Shown here one piece after another: positions 15,545-24,400 of a stretch of 36,884 nt of DNA. Under the pieces are notes generated by a model. That model saw nothing but the letters and a program-made list of their open reading frames with translations, was not told the DNA's origin and searched no databases. Within the stretch, counting starts at the first letter, position 1, and the number at the start of each line of letters is the position of its first letter. Made by a program: the position numbers and the translations under genes. The stretch comes from an uncultured Bacteroidia bacterium (GTDB lineage: Bacteria; Bacteroidota; Bacteroidia; Bacteroidales; UBA932). The stretch is taken from the NCBI GenBank assembly GCA_902789435.1, contig CADAOA010000020.1, positions 1 to 36,884 of the forward strand, read 5' to 3'.

Positions 15545-16743
15545 TGAGAATGAAAAAGTTTGCTGCTGATTTCGCGTTCACTCTTGACGGATCCGCCAAG
15601 CCTGTGGAAAGACCTCTAGTCGTCACCGACGAGGCTGGCAAGATACTGTCCGTGAGCCAGTATTCACAAGATGAACTAAGCGATGCCGAATACCATGAGG
15701 GAATCCTGATTCCCGGAATGGTAAATGCCCATTGCCACATAGAGCTTTCCCATCTTAAAGGAGCTTTCCGCCAGGCTACGGGGATGAGCGGCTTCATAAA
15801 CCAGATAAACGAGCTTAGGGAAAGCGTGGACGAGAAAGGCCGCTTCGAAGCCATGAAGGCGGAATTCGAGAACTTCTTCCGCCAGGGTGTGGTAGCAGTC
15901 TCTGACATCAGTAACTGCAATGAAAGCTTTCCTTTGAAAAAGGAGTATCGCGACAAGGTTTATTACAGGACTTTCGTGGAACTCTTCGGAACCGAGAAGG
16001 CAGACGCCGAGGCCATCCTGGAAGGAGGACAGAGAACGGCGGACCAGGCCACTGCTATGGGGCTGGAGGCTTCCGTGACCCCTCACTCCTGCTATACGAT
16101 GAGCCCTAAACTGCTTGAGATCACGGCGAAAAGAGGTCTTGAGAGCGGCAGCATCTCCTACCATAGCCAGGAAAGCCAGGAAGAAGAGGATATGATAATG
16201 AAAGGAAGCGGCGCCCTGTCGGACAACTATCACTCAAGAGGCCTTTCCACCCCGCCGGTCACTGGAACAACCGCCCTGGAATACTTCATAGACCGAATCG
16301 CCGAGAAAGAAGGAAAGGTAAAAGGCAGGATAAACCTCGTCCACAACGTGGTAATAAGCCAAAGGAGCATAGACAGGGCAAAAGAGGCCCTTCAGAGTCC
16401 TTTCTTCACGATTTGTCCACTTTCCAACATATTCATCCACAGGCAGCTTCCTCCAATTGACCTTATGAGGAAAAACAACCTTAAGATCTGCCTTGGAACA
16501 GACAGCCTGTCTTCCAACCTGATCCTGGATATGGTAAGGGAAATGGAATGCCTCCAGGAGAACTTCCCTGGTCTGGAACTCGGGGAAATCCTTGGCTGGG
16601 CCTGCTCAAACGGAGCCGAACTCCTTGGAAAGCAGGATAGTCTGGGAAGCATTGAAAAAGGCAAGACTCCAGGCATTGTTCTTTTGGAAAACGCGGAAGG
16701 ATTCCGCCTAAACGAAAACAGCAAGTCAACAAGACTGATATAA
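15544..16743 (+). CDS. Amidohydrolase (deaminase/chlorohydrolase family)
   Basis: A 399-residue metal-dependent hydrolase. NAHCHIELSHL holds the HxH metal pair (His63, His65); TPHSCYTMSP and SYHSQES supply the next histidine and the His-x-x-Glu segment of deaminases; GTDSLSSN carries the catalytic aspartate. The pattern fits the SsnA/MtaD/aminodeoxyfutalosine deaminase branch, which removes an amino group from purine or pterin-like rings; the substrate cannot be fixed from the sequence. A second ATG two codons later is an alternative start. It is translationally coupled to the DUF4296 gene (TAATG) and followed after one base by a radical SAM gene. Pairing a deaminase with a radical SAM enzyme hints at a nucleoside or cofactor route, which is inference. 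Confidence 0.85.
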   Translation: MRMKKFAADFAFTLDGSAKPVERPLVVTDEAGKILSVSQYSQDELSDAEYHEGILIPGMVNAHCHIELSHLKGAFRQATGMSGFINQINELRESVDEKGRFEAMKAEFENFFRQGVVAVSDISNCNESFPLKKEYRDKVYYRTFVELFGTEKADAEAILEGGQRTADQATAMGLEASVTPHSCYTMSPKLLEITAKRGLESGSISYHSQESQEEEDMIMKGSGALSDNYHSRGLSTPPVTGTTALEYFIDRIAEKEGKVKGRINLVHNVVISQRSIDRAKEALQSPFFTICPLSNIFIHRQLPPIDLMRKNNLKICLGTDSLSSNLILDMVREMECLQENFPGLELGEILGWACSNGAELLGKQDSLGSIEKGKTPGIVLLENAEGFRLNENSKSTRLI

Positions 16744-16744
16744 A

Positions 16745-17518
16745 ATGGCTACAAAACTTTTTGAATCTTTGATAGTCGGTCCTATCCACAGCCGCAGGCT
16801 CGGGTCTTCGCTCGGCATCAACCTGATGCCGGAGCACGGCAAGATCTGCTCATTCGACTGCATCTACTGCGAGTGCGGGTGGAACAAGGATCACGATCAG
16901 GACAAACTCCGGCCGATCGCAAAGCAAGTAGAACAGGCGCTCAAGGAAAGAGCCGAAGAACTTCATAGAGACAACATCAGGGTAGATTCCATCACTTTCT
17001 CGGGCAACGGAGAGCCTACCATCCATCCCGAGTTTGCCAAGATCGTGGACATTACGCTCCGCATCAGGGACGAATACCTCAAGGACGCCAAGGTTTCCGT
17101 CCTGAGCAATGCTTCAATGATCTGGAAAAAAGAGGTAAGGCAGGCTCTGATGAAAGTGGACAACCCTATCCTCAAGATCGACTCCACAGACAAGGATATC
17201 GTAAACGCCGTCAACCGTCCTGCCCCGGGCTACAGCCTGGATAAGACCATTGAAGACCTAAAGAAATTCAACGGAAACTTCATACTCCAGACCATCTTCT
17301 TCAAGACCATAGACTTCGACCTTACGGACAAAAAGCTCACGGAAGACTGGAGGAATCTTGTCAGACAGCTCAGGCCGAGGCAGATAATGATGTACACCCT
17401 GGACCGCGACACTCCAGCCAAAGACCTGAAGAAAGCAACAATGGAAGAGATGCGGGAGATCGCCCTTCCGCTCAAGGAAGAGGGATTTAACATAACCATT
17501 AACGGAGAAGCCGTATGA
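16745..17518 (+). CDS. Radical SAM protein (TYW1/COG0731-like Fe-S oxidoreductase)
   Basis: A 257-residue enzyme with the radical SAM cluster motif CSFDCIYC (Cys35, Cys39, Cys42) and the SAM-binding segment TFSGNGEPTIHPEF. The N-terminal VGPIHSRRLGSSLGINL and the later PILKIDS and NRPAPGYS segments fit the small COG0731 group related to tRNA-wybutosine enzyme TYW1. No extra cluster domain is present. It follows the amidohydrolase after one base, and its stop overlaps the dtd start by four bases (ATGA). The reaction is unknown; the neighbour dtd acts on aminoacyl-tRNA, so a tRNA-linked role is possible but unproven. Confidence 0.85.
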   Translation: MATKLFESLIVGPIHSRRLGSSLGINLMPEHGKICSFDCIYCECGWNKDHDQDKLRPIAKQVEQALKERAEELHRDNIRVDSITFSGNGEPTIHPEFAKIVDITLRIRDEYLKDAKVSVLSNASMIWKKEVRQALMKVDNPILKIDSTDKDIVNAVNRPAPGYSLDKTIEDLKKFNGNFILQTIFFKTIDFDLTDKKLTEDWRNLVRQLRPRQIMMYTLDRDTPAKDLKKATMEEMREIALPLKEEGFNITINGEAV

Positions 17519-17970
17519 GAGCAGTAATACAGAGAGTCAAGCATTGCAGCGTCACCATAGAGGGCAAGGTGAAGTCTTCCATCGGCAAGGGAATGCTGGT
17601 GCTGCTTGGCGTGGGAGAAGAAGACGGGGATGAAGACATAGCCTACCTGGTAAAGAAAATCTCCAACCTGAGAATCTTCGACGACCAGAACGGAGTGATG
17701 AACATCTCGGTAATGGATGACGGTGGAGACATCCTGGTTGTCAGCCAGTTCACCCTGATGGCCTCAACCTACAAGGGGAACCGCCCGTCCTATATCAAGG
17801 CTGCAAGGCCGGAGATTTCCATACCCCTCTACGAGGAATTCGTAAAGCAGCTCGGCATAGCCCTGGGAAAGGACATCCCTACCGGAGAATTCGGGGCAGA
17901 CATGAAGGTGGAACTTCTGAACGACGGCCCCGTAACTATTATTATGGACAGCAAACAGAGAAATTTCTAA
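17515..17970 (+). CDS. dtd: D-aminoacyl-tRNA deacylase
   Basis: Hydrolyses D-aminoacyl-tRNAs (and glycyl-tRNA-Ala), protecting translation. The 151-residue length is typical. It starts MRAVIQRVK; the catalytic SQFTL (77-81) and the cross-subunit Gly-Pro motif in NDGPVT (Gly138, Pro139) are both present. The start overlaps the radical SAM stop (ATGA), so the two are coupled. deoC follows after 13 bases. The D-amino acid theme recurs in the window (racemase homologue, PBP4), but those genes are in other operons. Confidence 0.97.
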   Translation: MRAVIQRVKHCSVTIEGKVKSSIGKGMLVLLGVGEEDGDEDIAYLVKKISNLRIFDDQNGVMNISVMDDGGDILVVSQFTLMASTYKGNRPSYIKAARPEISIPLYEEFVKQLGIALGKDIPTGEFGADMKVELLNDGPVTIIMDSKQRNF

Positions 17971-17983
17971 AAAACACAAGTAT

Positions 17984-18874
17984 ATGAAACTGACCGAAAA
18001 GTACAATCTGACAATAAACGCTGAAGAGCTCGAGAAAGAACTCGTCCAGATAAAGGAAAAGGCAAAGGCCAACTTCAATGAGGAAAACCTCAAGATCGCC
18101 CTTGGAGCCATAGACCTTACAAGCCTCCACACTTCAGACACCCCTGAATTCATCACAAAGTTCACCGATAAGGTAAACAAGTTCAAGGCACAGTATCCAC
18201 AGTATCCTCTTCCGGCATCGATTTGCGTTTATCCTAACTTCGCAAAGACCGTAAAGGGAACCCTCAAGGAAGAAGGAGTCGGCATTACCACGGTTTCAGC
18301 CTGCTTCCCTTCATCGCAGAGTTTTCTGGACGTAAAGGAGCTGGAAACCAGGCACGCCATTGAAGACGGCGCAACCGAGATAGACATCGTGCTTCCGCAC
18401 AGCTCTTTCGTCGCCGGTAATCTGGAAGAGACCAGAAAGGAAATCTCATCGCTGAGAAAGGTTACAGAAGGCAAGACTCTGAAAGTCATACTGGAAAGCG
18501 GTGCCCTGCAGACCGGATACCCTACCCTTCAGGAAGGAGTCGAGGCTATAGCCGAGGCATCCCTCCTTGCCCTTGAGGAAGGAGCAGACTTCATCAAGAC
18601 TTCTACCGGAAAGCAGGAGCCAAGCGCCACCCCTATTGCGGCTCTGGTTATGTGCAAATGCCTGAAAGCCTATATGGAAAAGACCGGCAAAAGAAGAGGT
18701 TTCAAGCCAGCCGGCGGAGTTTCTTCTTCAGAGGATGCAATACTCTATCTGACTATCGTTGAGCATACTATGGGAAGAGAGCAACTGACTCCAAAGTATT
18801 TCCGTATCGGAGCCAGCAGCCTTGCCAACAAGGTTCTCACCTCCCTTGAAGGCACCACTGTGAAGTTCTACTAA
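17984..18874 (+). CDS. deoC: Deoxyribose-phosphate aldolase
   Basis: Cleaves 2-deoxyribose 5-phosphate to glyceraldehyde 3-phosphate and acetaldehyde in deoxynucleoside breakdown. The 296-residue TIM barrel has the Schiff-base lysine in FIKTSTGK (Lys205), the partner lysine in FKPAGGV and the catalytic aspartate in EIDIVL (Asp134). It is somewhat longer than E. coli DeoC because of N- and C-terminal extensions, which is usual in this phylum. It is the last gene of the operon. Its stop TAA overlaps the stop of the opposing GH18 gene within the four bases CTAA, with no terminator hairpin visible. Confidence 0.96.
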   Translation: MKLTEKYNLTINAEELEKELVQIKEKAKANFNEENLKIALGAIDLTSLHTSDTPEFITKFTDKVNKFKAQYPQYPLPASICVYPNFAKTVKGTLKEEGVGITTVSACFPSSQSFLDVKELETRHAIEDGATEIDIVLPHSSFVAGNLEETRKEISSLRKVTEGKTLKVILESGALQTGYPTLQEGVEAIAEASLLALEEGADFIKTSTGKQEPSATPIAALVMCKCLKAYMEKTGKRRGFKPAGGVSSSEDAILYLTIVEHTMGREQLTPKYFRIGASSLANKVLTSLEGTTVKFY

Positions 18875-20124
18875 AAGAGGATTTCCTCAGCGACGGCGTT
18901 GATCAGTTTGCCACGGAAGGCTTCACTCCTTCCGGCATCTATGCAATACTCCCAGTACATTGCACCCAGCAGATGATGCTCTTTCGCAAACCGGCACTTT
19001 GCACGGATTGACTGCTCGTTTTCAAAGCCGTAAACAAGATTCCCTTCGGCATCTGCGATGTACGGAACCCAGGCAATTTCGTCCCAGACTTCCTGATACC
19101 CTTCTCCCGGCTCTCCAGTCTCCCAGAATTCTTTCTGGAACGGATAGTTCACTCCACCGCCGCTTTTGCCGTAAAACGGCATTCCAAGCACCAGCTTAGC
19201 TGGATCAAGTCCTGCCGCAATGTGCATCATCACAGCCTCTTCCGTAGTGCATTGCCCTGCAATCCTGCTCTCGACAGGATTCTCGCAACCTGTCAATTTA
19301 GAGGCAAACTGCCTGAAGTAATCGGCGTTGAGAATCACCGGAGTCTGGTACATCTGCCCGTATTGCTGGGCAACTGTAGAATCAGACGGATAGCCCAGAA
19401 AACCAAATCCCATCCTTAGGTTTCCGATAAGGCTGTCTCGAAGAAGCTCTGTCTCGAACCTCTTCAGCGGAGCATGGTGATACGGAGCCACAGCCATATC
19501 GTAACTCATTATGTTGTAGAAGTCTATATATGGATCAACGGCCTTGAAATCGATGAACCTTGCAGTGGATATGGTTGCAATTGTCAAGAGCTTGTCATCG
19601 CCGAGAGCCTCTCTTAGTTCTTTTACCCAAAGGGTGAAATTGTCAATGTCGGTAGGAGCTGAAGAAATGCCTGCCACACCGCTGGAAGGATATTCCCAGT
19701 CCAGGTCTATGCCGTCTATTCCGTAATCCTCGACAACCTTCTTGCAGGCAGCAACAAAAGCGTGCCTGTAGGCGGTGTCGGTGACCATCTCGCTGAAGCG
19801 GCCGCTCCCCCATCCTCCGATGGAAAGCTGCATGAAAACCTTCCTCTGTGCAGTCTTGTTATACTCGTTCTTCAGATCGGCGATCTCCTTGAACCGTGGT
19901 GGGTTCTCAATGCTCAAACCTGAAAATGTACTGTCTATCCTGCCGAAAGCATAATCAATGTGAGTGACCTTCCCGAAATCCGGAAGTGGCTTCCCCTGCC
20001 CTCCGCTGACATACGCCACTACCACCGGACCTTGTTTCCCGTTGTCAACTATAACGGAAGAATCTCTGCAACTGCCCATCAACAAGGCAACTGCAAGGAC
20101 AATGATTGTAAAAAGCCTGCACAT
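18871..20124 (-). CDS. GH18 family lipoprotein (chitinase / endo-N-acetylglucosaminidase-like)
   Basis: From the ATG at 20124 the 417-residue protein has a lipoprotein signal with lipobox MGSC (Cys19), followed by a GH18 barrel. The signature DGIDLDWE (137-144) carries the catalytic acid Glu144 and the assisting aspartates; SIGGWG is the strand 3 motif and MSYDM the strand 6 motif. It would cut beta-1,4-linked N-acetylglucosamine polymers (chitin, or glycan cores for the endo-GlcNAc-ase branch) at the cell surface or in the periplasm. No carbohydrate-binding domain is present, and no SusCD pair lies nearby. It follows another lipoprotein gene after 8 bases, downstream of pheT. The open frame extends further upstream but overlaps the preceding gene. 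Confidence 0.9.
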   Translation of the reverse strand: MCRLFTIIVLAVALLMGSCRDSSVIVDNGKQGPVVVAYVSGGQGKPLPDFGKVTHIDYAFGRIDSTFSGLSIENPPRFKEIADLKNEYNKTAQRKVFMQLSIGGWGSGRFSEMVTDTAYRHAFVAACKKVVEDYGIDGIDLDWEYPSSGVAGISSAPTDIDNFTLWVKELREALGDDKLLTIATISTARFIDFKAVDPYIDFYNIMSYDMAVAPYHHAPLKRFETELLRDSLIGNLRMGFGFLGYPSDSTVAQQYGQMYQTPVILNADYFRQFASKLTGCENPVESRIAGQCTTEEAVMMHIAAGLDPAKLVLGMPFYGKSGGGVNYPFQKEFWETGEPGEGYQEVWDEIAWVPYIADAEGNLVYGFENEQSIRAKCRFAKEHHLLGAMYWEYCIDAGRSEAFRGKLINAVAEEILF

Positions 20125-20132
20125 GGACCAGA

Positions 20133-20807
20133 TTAGTTTTGCTGATAATAAGTGATTGTGCGCTTGATGATAAAAGTATAGTCTCCCCACTTCTTGGTGC
20201 ACAACAGCCAGTTGCCCTTACTGTCAAAATCCGATAACTCGACAGTGTAAGGATCATTGTCTTCAACAGGTGCGAAATGAATGGATTCTTCCCGCTGAAT
20301 GCCAATCACTAAACCGGTGCTATCCCTCTGATAGGTAACTTCAGTGTAATTGCCCATCTGATTGGTAGTCGTATATGTAACTGGGGCCTGGAATCCTTCA
20401 CCATCTCCATAGGTCAGAACATTTATCCACGGGTCGTCTGACTCAAACGAGATGGTTTCTATCTTGTCCAGGCCATCATAAAGGATTTCAGCATTCTCCT
20501 TGTTTCCCCCGCTGCCAGTCCGTACAATTGAAGTGACTTTCCCGTTGGTGTCAAACTGTACGCAGACAGGAAGGACGTGTTCCCCCTGGTCATAATTCAC
20601 CGATTCAACCTTCCCGTAAAGGTCGAAGGTAGCCAGGTCCTGAGACAGGTATTCATGTTTAACAGCCTCAACAGGTTGTTCTACAACAGGTTCCTCAGCC
20701 TTTACCTCTGGTGTCGGGGCCTTGGAAGTTTCTTGTTTCTGTCCCTGTTTCTGTCCGCAGGCAGAAACAAGCAGCAGACAAGCCACTGCAAAAAAGATGT
20801 TTTTCAT
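20133..20807 (-). CDS. Lipoprotein of unknown function
   Basis: A 224-residue protein with a lipoprotein signal (lipobox VSAC, then Gly-Gln-Lys). A linker of about 35 residues rich in Pro, Glu, Lys and Val follows, then a beta-rich domain with repeated patterns such as FDTNGKVTSI, LYDGLDKIETI, YQRDSTGLVIGI and FDSKGNWLLC. These resemble the short strand repeats (YD or MORN-like) seen in many small Bacteroidales lipoproteins. I do not recognise a specific family. It begins 17 bases after the pheT stop and ends 8 bases before the GH18 gene, so the three are probably cotranscribed from the ftsY promoter. Confidence 0.8.
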   Translation of the reverse strand: MKNIFFAVACLLLVSACGQKQGQKQETSKAPTPEVKAEEPVVEQPVEAVKHEYLSQDLATFDLYGKVESVNYDQGEHVLPVCVQFDTNGKVTSIVRTGSGGNKENAEILYDGLDKIETISFESDDPWINVLTYGDGEGFQAPVTYTTTNQMGNYTEVTYQRDSTGLVIGIQREESIHFAPVEDNDPYTVELSDFDSKGNWLLCTKKWGDYTFIIKRTITYYQQN

Positions 20808-20824
20808 ACTATTTGTTATAAGAA

Positions 20825-23296
20825 CTATCGCAATTCAGCTCCGAACTTCTCCTTGAAAAGTCGGAGGAGCTTCTCCATAATGGCATCCACGGCCTTGTCT
20901 GTCAAGGTATTGTCAGGATCCTGGAGATAGAAGCTGATAGCATACTGTTTCTTACCCTCAGGAATCTTGTCACCGGTGTATACATCGAAGAGGACTATAT
21001 TCTTAAGCAGTTTCTTCTCAGCCTGGTAAGCGGCATTTCTGAGGTCTGCGAAGGATACCTGGTAATCCAGCAACAGGGCCAGGTCACGCTTAACTTCAGG
21101 GAATCTAGGAAGCTCGGTGAACTTGACAGAGTTCTTCTTGACCTTGTTCAGAAGGACATCCCAGGAGAATTCTGCGGCGTAAACCTTCTGCTTGATGCCG
21201 AACTTCTTGGCAAGCTTGTCCTTAATGGCTCCCATTGTAACTATCTCCTTGCCGCTAGACTTAAGCTTGTAAGAAAGACCCTCGGAGAAGATATCTGAAG
21301 GAGCTCCCTCATAATCAAGATCTTTGATCTCTATTCCGAACTTCTTCAGAAGGAGTTCCACATAGCCTTTCAAGGAGAAATAGTCTCCACTTACGGTCTG
21401 GCTTCTCCAGCTCTTGAGTCCTTCTCCGGTCACAAAGAGGGAGAGTTTCGGACGCTCGGTATAGGCCTTCAGTGTGCTTCTTTCCTCTTCAGGCTTAACA
21501 TAGTCCTTGTTGAAAGAGTAAACGTTGCCGAACTCGTAGAGCTTGAGCTGGGTCTCCTGACGGTTGATGTTGTAAGCCACAACTTCAAGACCATTGAGAA
21601 TAAGGGTCTGCCTCATACAGTTAAGGTCTGAAGAAAGCGGGTTGCAGATCATCACCAACTTATCCTGAGGATAGGTTTTGAGGTCTTCGTAATATGCGCT
21701 CTTGGTCAGGGAATTGTTCATTGTCTCCAGGAAGCCGTTGGCGGTAAGGGTCTCGCAGGCAGTCTTCCTGATCTTCTCCGGATCAGGATGCGGAGCCACG
21801 TTGACTGAGCACTTGAGGCTTCCAGGAAGAGGAACATTGTTGTAGCCCCAAATCCTGAGAACATCTTCCACAACATCGCACTCGCGGTAAACGTCCACCC
21901 TGTATGTAGGAACCTTTACGGTGCAGCCAGTCTCGGTCTCGTTTACGAATTCCATCTCCAGATATTCGAGGATCTGATGAATCTTCTCTTTCCCTATCTT
22001 GCAGCCCATAAGAGCCTCCATACGGGCATAGTCAAGTTCAACGACCTTCTTCTCGATTGGCTTGGAAATCACATCCTTGACCGGACCTACTATCTTTCCT
22101 CCGGCAAGTTCCAGAACCAGCATTGCCGCCCTCTTGAGAGCATATGGAACCATATTCGGATCGCATCCCCTCTCGAAGCGGAAGCTTGCCTCTGTCTTGA
22201 GGGTATGACGCTTGGAAGTCTTTCTCACGAATACAGGATTGAAGTATGCGCTCTCCAGGAAAACGGAAGTGGTACTGTCCTTCACGCCGCTGTCCTGACC
22301 GCCGAACACTCCGGCAATGCACATCGGACTCTCGGCATTGCATATCATAAGGTCCTGATCGCTGAGCTTGCGCTCCACCCCGTCGAGAGTAGTGAAAGGA
22401 GTCCCTTCCTTGCAGAAATCTACCACGATCTTCCGCCCCTTTACATAGTCCACGTCAAAGGCATGCATAGGATTGCCTGTCTCTATGAGGATATAGTTTG
22501 TTATGTCCACGATGTTGTTGATTGGACGGAAACCTACGCTGAGAAGCTTTTTCTTCATCCAGTCCGGAGACTCCTTTACGGTGATTCCCTCTATAGTAAG
22601 GCCACTGTATCGCGGAGCTCCTTCAGGTTGATTGACAATAACTTCTACGGCCCTGTCATTTTCTTCTCCCGCCTTGAATCCATCCACTGAAGGGAAGGTC
22701 AACACACCGCCAAGGTTATTGAGCCTGAGATAAGCGCTGAGGTCCCTTGCTACTCCGATGAAAGAAGCTGCGTCTATGCGGTTAGGAGTAAGGCCTATGG
22801 TGTAAACTGTATCTGTCTTGAATCCGAAATAATCCCTTGCCTTCATTCCCACAGGAGTATCCTCAGGAAGTACCATAATGCCGGCATGGTCGTTTCCAAC
22901 GCCCAGCTCGTCTTCCGCGCAGAGCATTCCAAAGCTCTCCACACCCCTGATCTTGGATTTCTTTATCTTGACATCCTGACCTCCGATAACCAGTTTGGTG
23001 TTTATGGTTGCAAGCATAACCTTCTGGCCGGCAGCAACATTTGGAGCACCGCACACAACCTGGAGAATCTCTCCGCTTCCATTGTCAACCTTGGTTACGT
23101 GAAGATGGTCAGAATCCGGATGCGGCTCACACTCCAGCACTTTGGCTGTAACCACACCTTCCAGGCCGCCAGGAATCTCTTCCACTATATCCTGGTGCTC
23201 AACTTCCAAACCTATGTTGGTCAAAATCTGCGCAACCTCATCTGGATTGAGGTTAAACTTGACATACTCTTTTAGCCAATTGTAAGAAATATCCAT
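20825..23296 (-). CDS. pheT: Phenylalanyl-tRNA synthetase beta subunit
   Basis: Forms the alpha2-beta2 synthetase with PheS, which is not in the window. The 823 residues show the full layout: N-terminal MDISYNWLKEYV; an OB-fold tRNA-binding domain (about 40-155, with KVLECEPHPDSDHLHVTKVD and CGAPNVAAGQKV); the B3/B4 editing domain (about 210-390, ending near ASFRFERGCDPN); B5; the catalytic-like core with ICNPLSSDLNCMRQTL; and a C-terminal ferredoxin-fold anticodon-binding domain (about 725-823, from FPEVKRDLALLL). It starts two bases after the ftsY stop. pheT separated from pheS is common in this phylum. Confidence 0.97.
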   Translation of the reverse strand: MDISYNWLKEYVKFNLNPDEVAQILTNIGLEVEHQDIVEEIPGGLEGVVTAKVLECEPHPDSDHLHVTKVDNGSGEILQVVCGAPNVAAGQKVMLATINTKLVIGGQDVKIKKSKIRGVESFGMLCAEDELGVGNDHAGIMVLPEDTPVGMKARDYFGFKTDTVYTIGLTPNRIDAASFIGVARDLSAYLRLNNLGGVLTFPSVDGFKAGEENDRAVEVIVNQPEGAPRYSGLTIEGITVKESPDWMKKKLLSVGFRPINNIVDITNYILIETGNPMHAFDVDYVKGRKIVVDFCKEGTPFTTLDGVERKLSDQDLMICNAESPMCIAGVFGGQDSGVKDSTTSVFLESAYFNPVFVRKTSKRHTLKTEASFRFERGCDPNMVPYALKRAAMLVLELAGGKIVGPVKDVISKPIEKKVVELDYARMEALMGCKIGKEKIHQILEYLEMEFVNETETGCTVKVPTYRVDVYRECDVVEDVLRIWGYNNVPLPGSLKCSVNVAPHPDPEKIRKTACETLTANGFLETMNNSLTKSAYYEDLKTYPQDKLVMICNPLSSDLNCMRQTLILNGLEVVAYNINRQETQLKLYEFGNVYSFNKDYVKPEEERSTLKAYTERPKLSLFVTGEGLKSWRSQTVSGDYFSLKGYVELLLKKFGIEIKDLDYEGAPSDIFSEGLSYKLKSSGKEIVTMGAIKDKLAKKFGIKQKVYAAEFSWDVLLNKVKKNSVKFTELPRFPEVKRDLALLLDYQVSFADLRNAAYQAEKKLLKNIVLFDVYTGDKIPEGKKQYAISFYLQDPDNTLTDKAVDAIMEKLLRLFKEKFGAELR

Positions 23297-23298
23297 AA

Positions 23299-24294
23299 TT
23301 AATCTTTTGTATTGTCAAACAATGAATCCACAAACTCTTCGCGGCTGAAAACCTTGAGGTTATCCACCTGCTCGCCCACACCTATGAATTTTACGGGAAT
23401 CTTGAACTGCTCAGCGATGCCGATGACAACGCCTCCCTTGGCGCTGCCGTCCAGTTTGGTGACAGCCAGGGAAGATATGTCAGTAGCCTTGGAAAACTCC
23501 TTTGCCTGGATCAGGGCGTTCTGCCCTGTAGATCCGTCAAGGACAAGCATGACATCGTGAGGAGCATCGGGGACAACCTTCTTCATCACGTTCTTTATCT
23601 TGGTCAGCTCGTTCATCAGACCCACTTTGTTATGAAGCCTTCCGGCAGTATCTATTATCACCACATCCATTCCCTTTGCAACCGCAGAACTTACAGTGTC
23701 AAAGGCAACTGCGGCGGGATCAGCTCCCATCTTCTGCTTGACGATCTCCACTCCGGCCCTCTGGGCCCAGATATCCAGCTGCTCCACTGCGGCGGCACGG
23801 AAAGTATCGGCTGCTCCGATCATAACCTTCTTGCCGGAAGACTTGAGCTGTGAGGCGATCTTTCCGATCGTGGTTGTCTTGCCCACTCCGTTTACCCCCA
23901 CAACCATCATTATGTAAGGCTTCTTTGAGAAATCAAACACCTTGCTGGAATCAGTGAAGGCGGAATCCACATACTCCTGGTCAGAGACCCCGGTTGTGGA
24001 AGAAACTGTCAGCATATCGGAGATTTCCTCCTTGAGAATCTCCATCACCTTGTCCGTGGTGACTCCCTTCTCACGGCGAACCCTCTCCTGAAGGCGGTCC
24101 ATAATCTTTGAAGTGGTGTCTATTCCCACGTCCGAACCGATGAGGGCTTCCTCAATACTCTCCAGAACCTCATCATCCACAACGCTTTTGCCCAAAAGGG
24201 CATCAGCCATCCTTGAGAAGAATCCCCTTCTGGTCTTGTGAAGGCCCAGGTCCAAAGACGAATCCGTTTTTTTCTTTCTAGAGAAAAGTCCCAT
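23299..24294 (-). CDS. ftsY: Signal recognition particle receptor FtsY
   Basis: GTPase that docks SRP-bound ribosomes at the membrane. The ATG at 24294 gives MGLFSRKKK, a basic start as expected for membrane contact; the long acidic A domain of E. coli FtsY is absent, giving 331 residues. The N domain covers residues 20-100. The G domain has G1 GVNGVGKT (133-140), the DTFRAAAVEQL segment, DTAGR, TKLDGSAKGG and GVGEQVDNL. The upstream TTG in the same frame is rejected. A -7 box at 24344-24337, just after the ribosomal protein terminator, gives it its own promoter. pheT follows two bases after its stop. Confidence 0.96.
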   Translation of the reverse strand: MGLFSRKKKTDSSLDLGLHKTRRGFFSRMADALLGKSVVDDEVLESIEEALIGSDVGIDTTSKIMDRLQERVRREKGVTTDKVMEILKEEISDMLTVSSTTGVSDQEYVDSAFTDSSKVFDFSKKPYIMMVVGVNGVGKTTTIGKIASQLKSSGKKVMIGAADTFRAAAVEQLDIWAQRAGVEIVKQKMGADPAAVAFDTVSSAVAKGMDVVIIDTAGRLHNKVGLMNELTKIKNVMKKVVPDAPHDVMLVLDGSTGQNALIQAKEFSKATDISSLAVTKLDGSAKGGVVIGIAEQFKIPVKFIGVGEQVDNLKVFSREEFVDSLFDNTKD

Positions 24295-24336
24295 ACAACT
24301 CAATGAATTAATCCGGCAAAACCGGAAAATAACTTA

Positions 24337-24344
24337 CAAATATA
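24337..24344 (-). promoter_or_regulatory. -7 promoter box of ftsY-pheT
   Basis: TATATTTG on the - strand matches TAnnTTTG and lies just beyond the terminator of the rpmB operon. The -33 position would fall inside that terminator hairpin; no TTG is seen there. The leader of about 39 bases contains a short CCGG/CCGG hairpin. Confidence 0.55.
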
Positions 24345-24347
24345 ATC

Positions 24348-24378
24348 AAAAAAGGGGATGACCGGATGGTCACCCCCT
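24348..24378 (-). terminator. Intrinsic terminator after the ribosomal protein genes
   Basis: An 11-bp stem (AGGGGGTGACC with GGTCATCCCCT, one G-U pair) with a four-base loop is followed by a run of T on the - strand. It begins 22 bases after the bL38 stop codon. Confidence 0.92.
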
Positions 24379-24400
24379 AACTTGCGCGATGGTCCAGAAT

